DNA of 64,000 nt. It comes from UBA9655 sp964597045 (GTDB lineage Bacteria > Pseudomonadota > Alphaproteobacteria > UBA9655). Position 1 is the stretch's first letter; every line of letters starts with the position of its first letter. Below the pieces are notes generated by a model. The model was not told the origin of the DNA. It did no database searches and was given only the letters and a program-made list of their open reading frames with translations. The stretch lies in assembly GCA_964597045.1 (NCBI GenBank), contig CAZQWE010000008.1, forward strand, positions 1 to 64,000. The letters run 5' to 3'. The translations under genes and the position numbers were made by a program. Of the stretch, positions 52,683 to 61,916 are shown piece by piece.

Positions 52683-53918
52683 TTGAGAAAATATTTATCG
52701 CTTGAGAATCTTTTCATAACTTTTGGTTCCCTCATACTTGCGATCTCTTGCATTTATGCAAAGCAATTGTTCTCATTAATATTACCATTATTTACCATTG
52801 GTTTCATGTATTATCAAGGAAAATCAAGGAAATTATCCTTTTTACAAACACCCCCCTTATTCTTCGGTTTTCTGTTGGTTGTTTTATTAGGGCTGAGTTC
52901 TTTATGGTCTATTGAGCCGTTGGAGACGCTTAAAATATTTATAAGTACGATCGTTACCTTTGTATGTGCTGTGTATTTAATAGGTGCAATGCCTCATATT
53001 TCAGCCAAGTCCATTGATATAATTGTTCGGCTCTTACTGGGATCGATTTTATGCATAGCACTCATTTTTTCTTATCATCTTCTCTTTGATACAATGCATG
53101 CAAACGGCCATTCAATTTTATACATTTCGCCCGTAAAATTAAAACCATCTGCTTCTATATTAGGATTGAGTTTCTTTGTTATTAGTGGATTTCTCTTTTT
53201 AAGATATGGGAAGATATTTTCTCTCCTGACCTTTGTTCTATTTGTACTGTTTATTTATGTATCCTTATGTCAAACAGCCTTGTTCTCTATGTTCTTCGCT
53301 TCGATGGCTTTTATTTTTAGTTATTTTTTTCCCTTTTGGAGTACGCGAATTGCAATCGTTTGTAGTTACACATACATTATACTTTCACCTTTGTTATTTT
53401 TTCATATCATTCCAGCAAGTTCCTTTTATCAAAATAACTTATTAGAAAAGTTTATGACGAGTAGTTTGTACCACAGGTTTTTGGCCTGGGAATTTTATAC
53501 TGAAAAGTTTTTTGAACAACCTCTAACCGGGTGGGGTGCTGCTTCATCAAAATATTTGCAAGAAGAAGATGGACTTGCAGAGAATTTTTCGAATGTCATA
53601 CACCCTCATAGTGCGAGTATCCAGGCTTATCTGGAATTTGGTCTCGCAGGAGGTATCTTGCTTGCTTTGTTTTTCGCGTCCTTGTTCTGGATGGTTGAAA
53701 AGCATGTGAAAGACCGCTTAGCTGTTGCTGTATGTAATGCGACTTTAACATTTGCTTTTGTGGCAGCTGTCGTGACTCACAATATGTGGCACAATTATTG
53801 GCTATCATTGAGCGCACTTGTGGCTTGCCTAGCATTAATATTTGTTAGGATTCGCGAGGGGCAGCTGCACGCGTCAGTCGATCATTCAAGGCAAGGCCTA
53901 TCCCTTCAAATGGAATAG
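52683..53918 (+). CDS. O-antigen ligase/polymerase-like membrane protein
   Basis: A 411-residue polytopic protein with about ten to twelve transmembrane helices. The large loop has TGWGAASSKYLQ and IHPHSASIQAYLEFGLAGG, matching the Wzy_C/WaaL domain (the HPH motif). The gene probably starts at TTG 52683, with GAGG upstream; another TTG at 52674 is too close to GAGG. It may ligate glycans to lipid A or polymerise a surface glycan; the target is unknown. Its last 74 bases overlap tsaC on the other strand. Confidence 0.85.
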   Translation: MRKYLSLENLFITFGSLILAISCIYAKQLFSLILPLFTIGFMYYQGKSRKLSFLQTPPLFFGFLLVVLLGLSSLWSIEPLETLKIFISTIVTFVCAVYLIGAMPHISAKSIDIIVRLLLGSILCIALIFSYHLLFDTMHANGHSILYISPVKLKPSASILGLSFFVISGFLFLRYGKIFSLLTFVLFVLFIYVSLCQTALFSMFFASMAFIFSYFFPFWSTRIAIVCSYTYIILSPLLFFHIIPASSFYQNNLLEKFMTSSLYHRFLAWEFYTEKFFEQPLTGWGAASSKYLQEEDGLAENFSNVIHPHSASIQAYLEFGLAGGILLALFFASLFWMVEKHVKDRLAVAVCNATLTFAFVAAVVTHNMWHNYWLSLSALVACLALIFVRIREGQLHASVDHSRQGLSLQME

Positions 53919-54783
53919 GAGCGACGGCTATCCTTGAATAAATGGGTTTATCTAATTTACGCAACATTTTGAATAAGTTAGCTGCTGCTTCTCTCAAATT
54001 CCCCTCGGGGCTGAGATTGAGAGAATGCTCATCCGAATAAGGGTTTGAACCATAACCTAAATAGGCTTCATTAGCTTCGCGCTGAAGCGCGTTAAGTCTA
54101 AGGGGGGTATTTGGACAATAATGACTTTTCATCATGCCTGGCGCTTTAATTTGTGCAGTTGAGGGGTGGACTATGAAGCCAATAACCTTTTCAATTTCTT
54201 TCTCTGTTATCACGCCTGGGCGTAAAAGAACGGGCGAGGGGCCTGTTAAGTCTACAATAGTTGACTCAAGGCCTATTGTTGATTGTCCTCCCTCTAAGAC
54301 AAAAAGGTCGGGAAAGGCTTCAATGACATGCTGTGATTCAGTAGGGCTTATTGTTCCAGAGGTGTTGGCGCTTGGAGCTGCAATCAATCCATTGAATTTA
54401 GACAGAATTTCGAGGGCAATGGGGTGGTTTGGGATTCTGATGGCAAGCGTGTCTAGACCAGCGCTGGCTAATAAAGAAACAGAAGCTGATGGAAGGCGAG
54501 GTAACACCAGGGTCAGAGGTCCGGGCCAAAAGGCGTTAGCTAGTTTGTCTGCCCTTTCGTTCCACTCAACTTGAGCTTTAAAAGCATCCGTTGTAGAGCT
54601 ATGAATAATAAGAGGGTTAAAACTCGGCCTTTTTTTTGCATCAAATATAAGAGCAACAGCCAGGTCATTCCTTGCATCAGCTGCGAGGCCATAAACAGTT
54701 TCAGTGGGAAATCCTATGAGTTTTCCTTGATTTAACAAGGATAAAGCAGTGTGAATCGCTGTGGATGAGGGAGGGTGAATCAC
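53845..54783 (-). CDS. tsaC: Threonylcarbamoyl-AMP synthase
   Basis: A 312-residue Sua5/TsaC enzyme that makes threonylcarbamoyl-AMP for the tRNA t6A modification. The start (GKLIGFPTETVYGLAADA), the middle RPSFNPLIIH and the end SANTSGTISPTESQHV are canonical. A longer C-terminal domain ends with LNDRLTRAAAPRES, as in the Sua5 form. It starts with GTG, which overlaps the cysQ stop (GTGA). The 3' end overlaps the convergent O-antigen-ligase-like gene. Confidence 0.92.
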   Translation of the reverse strand: MIHPPSSTAIHTALSLLNQGKLIGFPTETVYGLAADARNDLAVALIFDAKKRPSFNPLIIHSSTTDAFKAQVEWNERADKLANAFWPGPLTLVLPRLPSASVSLLASAGLDTLAIRIPNHPIALEILSKFNGLIAAPSANTSGTISPTESQHVIEAFPDLFVLEGGQSTIGLESTIVDLTGPSPVLLRPGVITEKEIEKVIGFIVHPSTAQIKAPGMMKSHYCPNTPLRLNALQREANEAYLGYGSNPYSDEHSLNLSPEGNLREAAANLFKMLRKLDKPIYSRIAVAPIPFEGIGLALNDRLTRAAAPRES

Positions 54784-55553
54784 GGTTTACGTCCAAAAAC
54801 AACGAAAGCAGGATTGAGTAGATTCGGTTTTCCGTAGGTAAAGGGTTTTCCATCAATCAATGTCATTATGCCTCCGGCGGCTTCTACAATGGCTTGACCT
54901 GCTGCTGTGTCCCATTCCGAGCAGGGTTCAAACCTTATATAGATATCAGCCTGACCAGATGCAATAAGGCAGAATTTAATTGCACTTCTAAGTCTGAGCG
55001 TTTGACTAACAGGGAAGGTTCGCAAGAAAAAATTTTCTTGATCCTTATGTTTTTGTCCATATCCTCCTAAAAGAAGGGTGACGCCTTGTTGAGGAAAAGA
55101 GCGAGTCTGGATGGATGCGTTTTGTCCTTCAACGAATCGAAAGGCTTTTTTCTCATAACCAAAATAAGTTTCGCGGGAAAGAGGGATATGAATCAAGCCA
55201 AATACTGGTTTAAGATTCTCCATCAGGGCAATATTAATACAAAAGTCCCCAGTTTTGAATATGAAGCCCTTTGTTCCATCTAAGGGGTCGATAAGCCAGT
55301 ACAGTTCACTTTTAATAGACCATGACGTCTCATCTTCTTCAGAAATGATGGGAATGTTTGGTGTTATTTGTGATAACCCTTGCTTGAGTAATTTTTGACT
55401 CTCGTTATCAATTTCTGTAACAGGAGATCCATCAACCTTTTTGGTTATTTCAATATCTTTAGTATATTGAGCTGCAATAAACGATCCCACTTCTTCAACG
55501 AGTGAAATGAGTTTAGGTATGATTAAATCTAGGTTGGGTCTTGACACATTCAT
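54780..55553 (-). CDS. cysQ: 3'(2'),5'-bisphosphate nucleotidase CysQ
   Basis: A 257-residue inositol-monophosphatase-fold enzyme that removes the 3' phosphate from PAP. Metal-site motifs are IISEEDE, WLIDPLDGTKGFI and EWDTAAGQAIVEAAGG. Its stop overlaps the tsaC start, so the two are translationally coupled. No sulfate-assimilation genes are adjacent. Confidence 0.93.
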   Translation of the reverse strand: MNVSRPNLDLIIPKLISLVEEVGSFIAAQYTKDIEITKKVDGSPVTEIDNESQKLLKQGLSQITPNIPIISEEDETSWSIKSELYWLIDPLDGTKGFIFKTGDFCINIALMENLKPVFGLIHIPLSRETYFGYEKKAFRFVEGQNASIQTRSFPQQGVTLLLGGYGQKHKDQENFFLRTFPVSQTLRLRSAIKFCLIASGQADIYIRFEPCSEWDTAAGQAIVEAAGGIMTLIDGKPFTYGKPNLLNPAFVVFGRKP

Positions 55554-55676
55554 GGTCAGGATTATGAAGTAATTTTGTCAAAAAGGAAAGGGTTTTTTTA
55601 TATCATTAAATAATAAATAATATTGCACAAAATAAAAATATATGATATATTGATTTATATTAGATGGAGGTGTGTG

Positions 55677-55868
55677 ATGTCAAATAAAAGAAAATCGCTT
55701 GATTGTCGTAAAGTTCCTAGCGAAATGAACTGTTCTCTAAAAATTTCAGGATCTGAGGAAGAAATAATGCCAGTTGCAATATTTCACCTTATTGATGCCC
55801 ATCAGCATCAGGATTCACCTGAGTTTAGGGAAGAATTGCGCAAAGCATTAGCTGACGATGAAGATTAA
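55677..55868 (+). CDS. DUF1059 small protein
   Basis: A 63-residue protein from ATG 55677, with GGAGG six bases before. It fits the DUF1059 family: LDCRKVPSEMNCSLKISGSE with two cysteines, then the HLIDAHQHQDSPEFREELRK motif. The function is unknown; some members may bind metal. An in-frame start earlier (55623) is not needed. It ends just beside the convergent serine hydrolase gene. Confidence 0.85.
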   Translation: MSNKRKSLDCRKVPSEMNCSLKISGSEEEIMPVAIFHLIDAHQHQDSPEFREELRKALADDED

Positions 55869-57002
55869 TTATTTCTCTTGATCTAAGACAAGATCTAAAA
55901 ACTTACACGTGGTTTTCCACGGTAAGTTTGTTTCTGCGTTGTGCAAAATGATAATGCCTATGTCATGATCGGGCAAGAATGCAATCATATTGTGGAAACC
56001 TTTTAGCCATCCTCCATGGTAGACGACTCGTTCCCCTCCATAATCCATCCATCTCCATCCCAAAGCATAGCCCATATTTTCAATATACTCTGACTTTGCT
56101 TTCATCTCTTCCGGTGAAATTTTTTGAGTCACTTGAGGGAGATGCAAAAGATTTCGAGCCCCCTGACTTAAAAATTCCGGTTGCCCACCTAGGTGAGCTT
56201 TGAGGAAGGGAATCATATCTTCCATAGAAGCATTAATGCCACCTGAAGGGGAAACAGCATAATAAGCAGTAGAATAAGAGTTAAGAGGAATGATTTTTCC
56301 CTTTTCATTCTTGATATGGGGAGTTGCTTGATTATGACTTTCACTTAAGCAAGCAAAGCCAACACAAGCATGTTTCATTCCAAGAGGTTCAAGGAGATGG
56401 CTGTCCATAACTTCATTAAAAGATTTGTTTTCTGCTGCTTCAATTATGTCTCCAATAAGAGAAAACATGACGTTATGATAATCAAAGACATCGCCTGGTG
56501 GTGCGACGGGTTTGACAGTTTGTGCCATTCTTAATAGCTCAGAACGTTCAGGATGGGTTTCAATCAATGGGTTGAATCCATAACGAGGAATACCGCTTGT
56601 GTGACTTAATAGGTGTTTGACAAGAAGAGGCTCCTCCTGACCTTTGAGATGAAAATTATTCATGTACTCTGTTACGGCAGCATTAAGGTCAATTCTTTTA
56701 TCCCCATAGAGTTTGACCATTAGGGTAGAAGAAAGGGGTTTAGATACAGATCCAAGTTGAAAAAGAGTCTTTGGATTTAGTTTTTCAGGCTTACCAAGCT
56801 TTTTAAAACCGTAGGACTTTAGAAAATACACATCCTTAGGGCCGACAATTGCAACAACACATCCGGGAGCACCATGCTCTTTTAGGTAAGCTGCTATAAA
56901 ACTGTCGACTGAGTTTGTAAGTTTGTCCCATTTTGGAGCGTCAGCAAGACATGCGTGAGTTAATAAGAGTGGAAGGAAAATGAATCTTAGGAAAGCACTC
57001 AC
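55869..57002 (-). CDS. Serine hydrolase, class C beta-lactamase-like
   Basis: About 377 residues. Family motifs are SVSK (nucleophile, in LGSVSKPLSS), YHN (DYHNVMFS) and HGG (VYHGGW). An N-terminal signal follows the start (VVSAFLRFIFLPLLLTHA), so it is exported, possibly acting on peptidoglycan or an ester. I propose GTG 57002; ATG 57023 is possible. The frame is open to 57161, but that region is entirely made of the GCGTCATCC repeat and gives repeat-coded residues such as ILANAGIQ and PAVARMT. Confidence 0.87.
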   Translation of the reverse strand: MSAFLRFIFLPLLLTHACLADAPKWDKLTNSVDSFIAAYLKEHGAPGCVVAIVGPKDVYFLKSYGFKKLGKPEKLNPKTLFQLGSVSKPLSSTLMVKLYGDKRIDLNAAVTEYMNNFHLKGQEEPLLVKHLLSHTSGIPRYGFNPLIETHPERSELLRMAQTVKPVAPPGDVFDYHNVMFSLIGDIIEAAENKSFNEVMDSHLLEPLGMKHACVGFACLSESHNQATPHIKNEKGKIIPLNSYSTAYYAVSPSGGINASMEDMIPFLKAHLGGQPEFLSQGARNLLHLPQVTQKISPEEMKAKSEYIENMGYALGWRWMDYGGERVVYHGGWLKGFHNMIAFLPDHDIGIIILHNAETNLPWKTTCKFLDLVLDQEK

Positions 57003-57016
57003 GACTTTTCCCACCA

Positions 57017-57136
57017 GCGTCATCCTCGCGACTGCGGGGATCCAGTATAAACAATTTATTCCGAAGGAATGTGTAATTTTTACATTGCTTCGCAATGAGT
57101 CATTGCCTTGGATCCCCGCATTCGCGAGGATGACGC
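57017..57136. repeat. GCGTCATCC/GGATGACGC repeat, 120-base copy
   Basis: Perfect 15-base terminal arms GCGTCATCCTCGCGA (57017-57031) and TCGCGAGGATGACGC (57122-57136), with inner TGCGGGGATCCA/TGGATCCCCGCA arms. It separates eno from the serine hydrolase. Confidence 0.9.
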
Positions 57137-57163
57137 CCTCTGCTAATATTATTCCATTCATTT

Positions 57164-58423
57164 CTAGAGTCCAAACTCTGCCTGATCACCGAGCGCCTCT
57201 TCGATTCGGAGAAGCTGGTTATATTTCGCAATACGATCTGACCTTGAGAGGGAGCCTGTTTTAATTTGACCACAGTTGAGGGCAACAGCAAGATCAGCAA
57301 TCGTTGAATCTTCTGTCTCACCTGATCTGTGAGACATAACTGTCGTAAAGCCTGATCTATGAGCAATATCAACGGCTTGTAATGTTTCAGTCAGGGTGCC
57401 TATTTGATTCGGCTTAATGAGAATGCTGTTTGCAACGCCTTTCTGAATCCCTTCTGCAAGGCGAAGGGGATTTGTCACAAAGAGGTCATCTCCAACGAGT
57501 TGCAAGCGTTCCCCAAGAGCGTCAGTTAATGTTTTCCAACCCTCCCAATCATCTTCAGCCATCCCGTCTTCTATGGAAAGAATAGGATAATCCTGGCACA
57601 AAGACTCATAATATTTAACAAGCTCACCCGAGCTTAAGACTTTGCCTTCACCCTTAAGATGATACTTGCCGTCTTTATAAAACTCCGTTGATGCCACATC
57701 GAGAGCAATCGCAATTTCTGCGCCCAGTTCATAACCACTCGCATCAATAGATTCCATAATAAAATCAAGAGCTGCCCGTGTTGAGGGTAGGGCAGGGGCA
57801 AAGCCACCTTCATCTCCAACATTTGTGTTATTCCCAGATTTGACTAAAAGCATTTTCAATGTATGAAAAACTTCACTGCCCCACCTCAAGGATTCTTTGA
57901 AAGAGGGTGCACCTACAGGAATAATCATAAATTCTTGAAAATCAATAGGATTGTCGGCGTGAGCGCCTCCATTAATGATATTCATCATAGGGATGGGGAG
58001 AACGTGAGCATAGACTCCTCCAATGTAGCGAAAGAGGGGCATTCCTTCCTCTTCTGCGGCTGCTTTAGCAGTTGCAAGGCTGGCACCTAAAATAGCATTT
58101 GCTCCCAAGCGACTCTTATTCTCTGTTCCATCAAGATTAATGAGCAGACGATCGATATCCATTTGATTTTGAGCGTTTGATCCACAAAGCTCACCAAATA
58201 TCTCGTCGTTTACGGCTTCAACTGCATTCTGGACGCCTTTCCCTTGATAACGATCTTTATCGCCATCTCTGAGTTCTACAGCTTCATGTGCTCCTGTTGA
58301 CGCTCCTGAAGGTACGGCAGCACGACCACGAGCTCCACTTTCGAGTGTAACTTCGACTTCTACCGTTGGGTTTCCTCTTGAATCAAGTATTTCTCTGCCT
58401 TTGATATCTATAATTGTGCTCAT
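57164..58423 (-). CDS. eno: Enolase
   Basis: A 419-residue glycolytic enzyme converting 2-phosphoglycerate to phosphoenolpyruvate. Motifs include ILDSRGNPTVEVEV near the start, VGDEGGFAP, the catalytic SIEDGMAEDDW, VGDDLFVTN, and the C-terminal LIKPNQIGT and SHRSGETED. It is 7 bases downstream of kdsA on the same strand, as part of the secG-pyrG-kdsA-eno cluster. Confidence 0.97.
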   Translation of the reverse strand: MSTIIDIKGREILDSRGNPTVEVEVTLESGARGRAAVPSGASTGAHEAVELRDGDKDRYQGKGVQNAVEAVNDEIFGELCGSNAQNQMDIDRLLINLDGTENKSRLGANAILGASLATAKAAAEEEGMPLFRYIGGVYAHVLPIPMMNIINGGAHADNPIDFQEFMIIPVGAPSFKESLRWGSEVFHTLKMLLVKSGNNTNVGDEGGFAPALPSTRAALDFIMESIDASGYELGAEIAIALDVASTEFYKDGKYHLKGEGKVLSSGELVKYYESLCQDYPILSIEDGMAEDDWEGWKTLTDALGERLQLVGDDLFVTNPLRLAEGIQKGVANSILIKPNQIGTLTETLQAVDIAHRSGFTTVMSHRSGETEDSTIADLAVALNCGQIKTGSLSRSDRIAKYNQLLRIEEALGDQAEFGL

Positions 58424-58430
58424 GATTCAC

Positions 58431-59273
58431 CTATGATGCGAGTGAAAGGGGGTTTGACTTTGCCAGCCTGTCAAAATGCTGAAGTGTTTCGAGAAGTGCA
58501 GGCAAATCGACAAGATTAATCATGTTAGGCCCATCACTTGGCGCATTGTCAGGATCTTGATGCGTTTCGATAAAAACCGCACCCACGCCAATAGAAACAG
58601 CAGATCGAGCAAGAACAGGTACGAATTCGCGTTGACCACCAGAAGAGGTTCCCTTTCCACCAGGTTGTTGGACAGAGTGTGTTGCATCAAATACAACGGG
58701 GTAACCCAGTTGTGCAAGTATGGGCAAGGATCTCATATCAGAGACGAGGGTATTATAACCAAAGGAGACTCCTCTCTCACAAACCAAAATATTCTTATTT
58801 CCAGTTTCTTCGATTTTCTTAACCACATTCTGCATATCCCAGGGAGCGAGGAATTGCCCTTTTTTGACATTGATCGCTTTACCTGTTTTACCTGCTGCTA
58901 GAAGAAGGTCGGTTTGACGACAGAGAAATGCTGGAATTTGAAGTACGTCAACAGCTTCAGCAAGCTTCTCACATTGAAAAGGTTCATGGACATCAGTCAG
59001 GACAGGGCAGCCCATTTTTTCACGGATTTCCTTAAAAATGGGAAGAGCTTCATCTAGACCAAGTCCTCTTGCTCCCGTAGCACTTGTGCGATTAGCCTTA
59101 TCAAAAGAGGTTTTATAGATAAGCCCAATCCTAAGGTCTTTCGTCATTTTGACAAGTTTTTCAGACATCATGAGGGCATGCTCACGACTTTCTAACACAC
59201 AGGGTCCCGCAATAAGTGTAAAGGGGAGATCATTTCCTATGTTAACGGATCCAACTTTTACATGATGTGCCAT
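58431..59273 (-). CDS. kdsA: 3-deoxy-8-phosphooctulonate synthase
   Basis: A 280-residue enzyme that makes KDO-8-phosphate for lipopolysaccharide from PEP and arabinose-5-phosphate. It has LIAGPCVLESREHALMM, IYKTSFDKANRTSATGARG, VLTDVHEPFQC and VFDATHSVQQPGG. Its presence shows that the organism makes a KDO-containing envelope. It lies 11 bases after pyrG. Confidence 0.97.
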   Translation of the reverse strand: MAHHVKVGSVNIGNDLPFTLIAGPCVLESREHALMMSEKLVKMTKDLRIGLIYKTSFDKANRTSATGARGLGLDEALPIFKEIREKMGCPVLTDVHEPFQCEKLAEAVDVLQIPAFLCRQTDLLLAAGKTGKAINVKKGQFLAPWDMQNVVKKIEETGNKNILVCERGVSFGYNTLVSDMRSLPILAQLGYPVVFDATHSVQQPGGKGTSSGGQREFVPVLARSAVSIGVGAVFIETHQDPDNAPSDGPNMINLVDLPALLETLQHFDRLAKSNPLSLAS

Positions 59274-59284
59274 AAGGGTACCTC

Positions 59285-60922
59285 TCAGATTAATCGATTT
59301 AAAGTAATGGCTGCTTCAATAAATGAAGCAAACAAAGGATGGGGCTTAAAAGGCCGAGATTTAAACTCGGGATGATATTGAACGGTGATAAACCAAGGAT
59401 GATCCTTCCGTTCACCAACTTCGGGTAAAAATCCATCAAGGGTCTTTCCCACAATGTAAAAACCACTTTTTTCAAGGTCTGCTATGTAATTCGTATTGAC
59501 TTCATAGCGGTGGCGATGTCTTTCAGATATTAAGGAACTCTTGTAAATTTCCTTGGCTTTTGATCCGTCTTCCAGCATACATTCATAGTTCCCCAGGCGC
59601 ATGGTGCCGCCCAGGTCCCCACCTGGGAAGTACTTCTGCACCTCTGACCCCTTAGCCCATTCTGTCATCAGGGCAATGGCTGGGACGGGAGTCGGCCCAA
59701 ACTCGGTTGAATTCGCATCCGGATTTCCATCAATGTTTCTCAGAGCTTCAACAACAGCGAGCTGCATCCCCAGACATATGCCAAAGAAAGGAATCTTATT
59801 TTCTCTTGCATACTGGATGGCGGCGATCTTGCCTGAAGTTCCTCTTTCTCCAAATCCCCCAGGAACCAGAATTCCATGAAGAGGAGTGAGCTTTTCGATG
59901 AGTGCTGCTTTATTTCCGTTTTCAAATTGGGTAGCATCAATCCATTCAATATTGACGTGAACCTTATTGGCGATTCCGCCATGAATCAGGGATTGATGAA
60001 TCGATTTATAAGCATCCAAAAGATTAGTATATTTCCCTACAACACCAATTCTAACGTCTCCCTCAGGACGAGCTACCGTATCAACGATACGTTGCCAGAT
60101 TGAAAGATCGGGAGATGTCTTGGACTCAAGGCCAAAATGTTTACACACCTCAATATCTAAGCCCTGTTCATGATAGCTAATGGGAACCTTATAAATAGTT
60201 GGCTCATCCAGAGCTTCGATGACGCATTCTGGTTTGATGTTACAAAAGAGCCCAAGCTTGCGCCGTTCCTCAACTCCGATGGATCGATCAGAACGGCACA
60301 AGAGGATATCCGGTTGGATACCCTTACTTTGCAGCTCTTTAACCGAATGTTGGGTTGGTTTCGTCTTGAGCTCACCTGCGGTGGGAATATAGGGTACCAG
60401 CGTCAGATGGATGAACAGCGTATTCCGGTATCCCAGATCATTCCTAAGCTGACGAATGGCCTCTAAAAAGGGGAGGCCTTCAATATCTCCGACCGTTCCC
60501 CCAATCTCACAAATGGCAAAGTCGATGTCTTCTGTGTTCTTCAGAATTGCTGCTTTGATGGCATCCGTAATATGAGGGATAACCTGAATAGTCGCTCCCA
60601 AATAGTCACCACGGCGTTCCTTTGCAATGACATCGGAATAAATGCGTCCTGTTGAAACGGCGTCATATTTTGTCGTATTAACGCCCGTAAATCGTTCATA
60701 ATGGCCAAGATCGAGATCAGTTTCTGATCCGTCATCAGTGACAAAAACTTCCCCGTGTTGAAAGGGATTCATGGTGCCGGGGTCAACGTTAATATAGGGT
60801 TCGAGTTTTCTAAGGAGGACTTTGTATCCTCGAGCTTGAAGGAGGGCTCCGAGAGAGGCGGAAGCAATACCTTTTCCGAGTGAGGAAACCACACCACCTG
60901 TAACAAATATAAAACGGGCCAC
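59285..60922 (-). CDS. pyrG: CTP synthase
   Basis: A 545-residue enzyme aminating UTP with glutamine. The synthetase domain starts with FIFVTGGVVSSLGKGIASAS, then VDPGTMNPFQHGEVFV. The glutamine amidotransferase domain (from about residue 295) has VPGGFGERG, FGICLGMQLAV and a C-terminal HPEF. Length is full. It precedes kdsA and follows secG after a repeat. Confidence 0.97.
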   Translation of the reverse strand: MARFIFVTGGVVSSLGKGIASASLGALLQARGYKVLLRKLEPYINVDPGTMNPFQHGEVFVTDDGSETDLDLGHYERFTGVNTTKYDAVSTGRIYSDVIAKERRGDYLGATIQVIPHITDAIKAAILKNTEDIDFAICEIGGTVGDIEGLPFLEAIRQLRNDLGYRNTLFIHLTLVPYIPTAGELKTKPTQHSVKELQSKGIQPDILLCRSDRSIGVEERRKLGLFCNIKPECVIEALDEPTIYKVPISYHEQGLDIEVCKHFGLESKTSPDLSIWQRIVDTVARPEGDVRIGVVGKYTNLLDAYKSIHQSLIHGGIANKVHVNIEWIDATQFENGNKAALIEKLTPLHGILVPGGFGERGTSGKIAAIQYARENKIPFFGICLGMQLAVVEALRNIDGNPDANSTEFGPTPVPAIALMTEWAKGSEVQKYFPGGDLGGTMRLGNYECMLEDGSKAKEIYKSSLISERHRHRYEVNTNYIADLEKSGFYIVGKTLDGFLPEVGERKDHPWFITVQYHPEFKSRPFKPHPLFASFIEAAITLNRLI

Positions 60923-60956
60923 CTATGCTCCTTTCTAGTTTTTCGTCGGCAATTCA

Positions 60957-61049
60957 TCATTGCAAAGAGCGAAGCGACCCGGCAATCTTTGTGCCGTATG
61001 CCTACTTGCGTCTAGAAATTGCCACGCCCACTTTGTGGGCTCGCAATGA
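60957..61049. repeat. Palindromic repeat between secG and pyrG
   Basis: Outer TCATTGC/GCAATGA, inner GGCAAT/ATTGCC, and a local GCCCAC-TTT-GTGGGC hairpin. Its wording (GAGCGAAGCGACCCGGCAAT) resembles common intergenic repeats of alphaproteobacteria. It breaks the secG-pyrG junction. Confidence 0.7.
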
Positions 61050-61065
61050 CGCGCTCCTTACAATA

Positions 61066-61350
61066 CTACTTCACCGGCTCAGTGGGTTGATCTTTAACAA
61101 CCTGTTCCAATATAGAAGCCGGTCTTGATTGATGACTCGCAAGGATCGCAAGGCCCAGGCTTGTCGCCAAAAAACAGCCTGCAAGGATTGCTGTGGTATG
61201 AGTCAAAAGGTTTGCAGATCCACGGGTTGTCATAAGTCCGCCCATGGTTCCACCACCAAGTCCCATTCCACCTTCACTACGTTGGATAAGGATGACACCA
61301 ATCATAGCTGCCGTAATCAACAGGTGGATAACGAGTAAAACTGTTTGCAT
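61066..61350 (-). CDS. secG: Preprotein translocase subunit SecG
   Basis: A 94-residue inner-membrane protein with two hydrophobic helices (VLLVIHLLITAAMIGVIL and AILAGCFLATSLGLAIL) joined by the conserved RSEGGMGLGGG and LLTHTTA region. It stabilises SecYEG protein export. First gene of the cluster secG-pyrG-kdsA-eno, and divergent from tRNA-His. Confidence 0.93.
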   Translation of the reverse strand: MQTVLLVIHLLITAAMIGVILIQRSEGGMGLGGGTMGGLMTTRGSANLLTHTTAILAGCFLATSLGLAILASHQSRPASILEQVVKDQPTEPVK

Positions 61351-61435
61351 GATATTCTCTCACATTTCCTATCTGGGCGTACTTTAATGGCAAACGTTTC
61401 GAATTTCCAGTAGAAAAAATCATATGTGCAAACTC

Positions 61436-61465
61436 TTGACGAATAGGTTACAATAGGACTACAAA
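61436..61465 (+). promoter_or_regulatory. Putative promoter of tRNA-His
   Basis: TTGACG (61436-61441), an 18-base spacer and TACAAA (61460-61465), placed 15 bases before the tRNA. The spacing is acceptable but the -10 is imperfect. Confidence 0.45.
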
Positions 61466-61480
61466 GTTTATCTCAGGTAT

Positions 61481-61558
61481 GGCGGGTGTAGCTCAGTTGG
61501 TTAGAGCGCCAGTTTGTGGCACTGGAGGTCGCGGGTTCAATTCTCGTCACTCGCCCCA
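61481..61558 (+). tRNA. tRNA-His (anticodon GTG)
   Basis: The cloverleaf has the extra 5' G (61481) pairing with C73, then GCGGGTG against CACTCGC, and encoded CCA. The anticodon loop TTGTGGC in a CCAGT/ACTGG stem gives GTG. D-loop AGCTCAGTTGGTTAGAGC and T-arm GGTTCAATTC are complete. Confidence 0.96.
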
Positions 61559-61619
61559 ACCTTCGCAGTTAAGGCTGCTACGGCCGGATTTTTCGCATAG
61601 AAGGGGGATCAAATCTACA

Positions 61620-61916
61620 CTAAACCGCGTCTCGTCTAAGCTTGAAAAGTCCTGCGATACTGATAATCATCCAGGCAAATTCCATAGCAACAGCGGCAAG
61701 ATTCCATGCATAGAGAAGTGAAATTAAGATCAGTACAGCACCGATAAAGTTTAAAAACAAATAGTTAAAACTATCCGCATTTATACGTTTTGTTTGAAGC
61801 ATCCAGTAGGCAAGTAGAACAATCCCTGCCCCAAAGCATCCTAACAGATCAGGAACCCATTCGAGTATTGCAGAAACTTGTTCATAGAGTGGTCCTTGAT
61901 TATAGTCGATATTCAT
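61620..61916 (-). CDS. Small membrane protein, CBU_0592-like
   Basis: A 98-residue protein with three or four transmembrane helices: PDLLGCFGAGIVLLAYWML, NYLFLNFIGAVLILISLLY, and VAMEFAWMIISIAGLF. The pattern fits the CBU_0592 family of small membrane proteins with no known role. It lies alone between tRNA-His and the rpoD 3' region. Confidence 0.72.
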   Translation of the reverse strand: MNIDYNQGPLYEQVSAILEWVPDLLGCFGAGIVLLAYWMLQTKRINADSFNYLFLNFIGAVLILISLLYAWNLAAVAMEFAWMIISIAGLFKLRRDAV

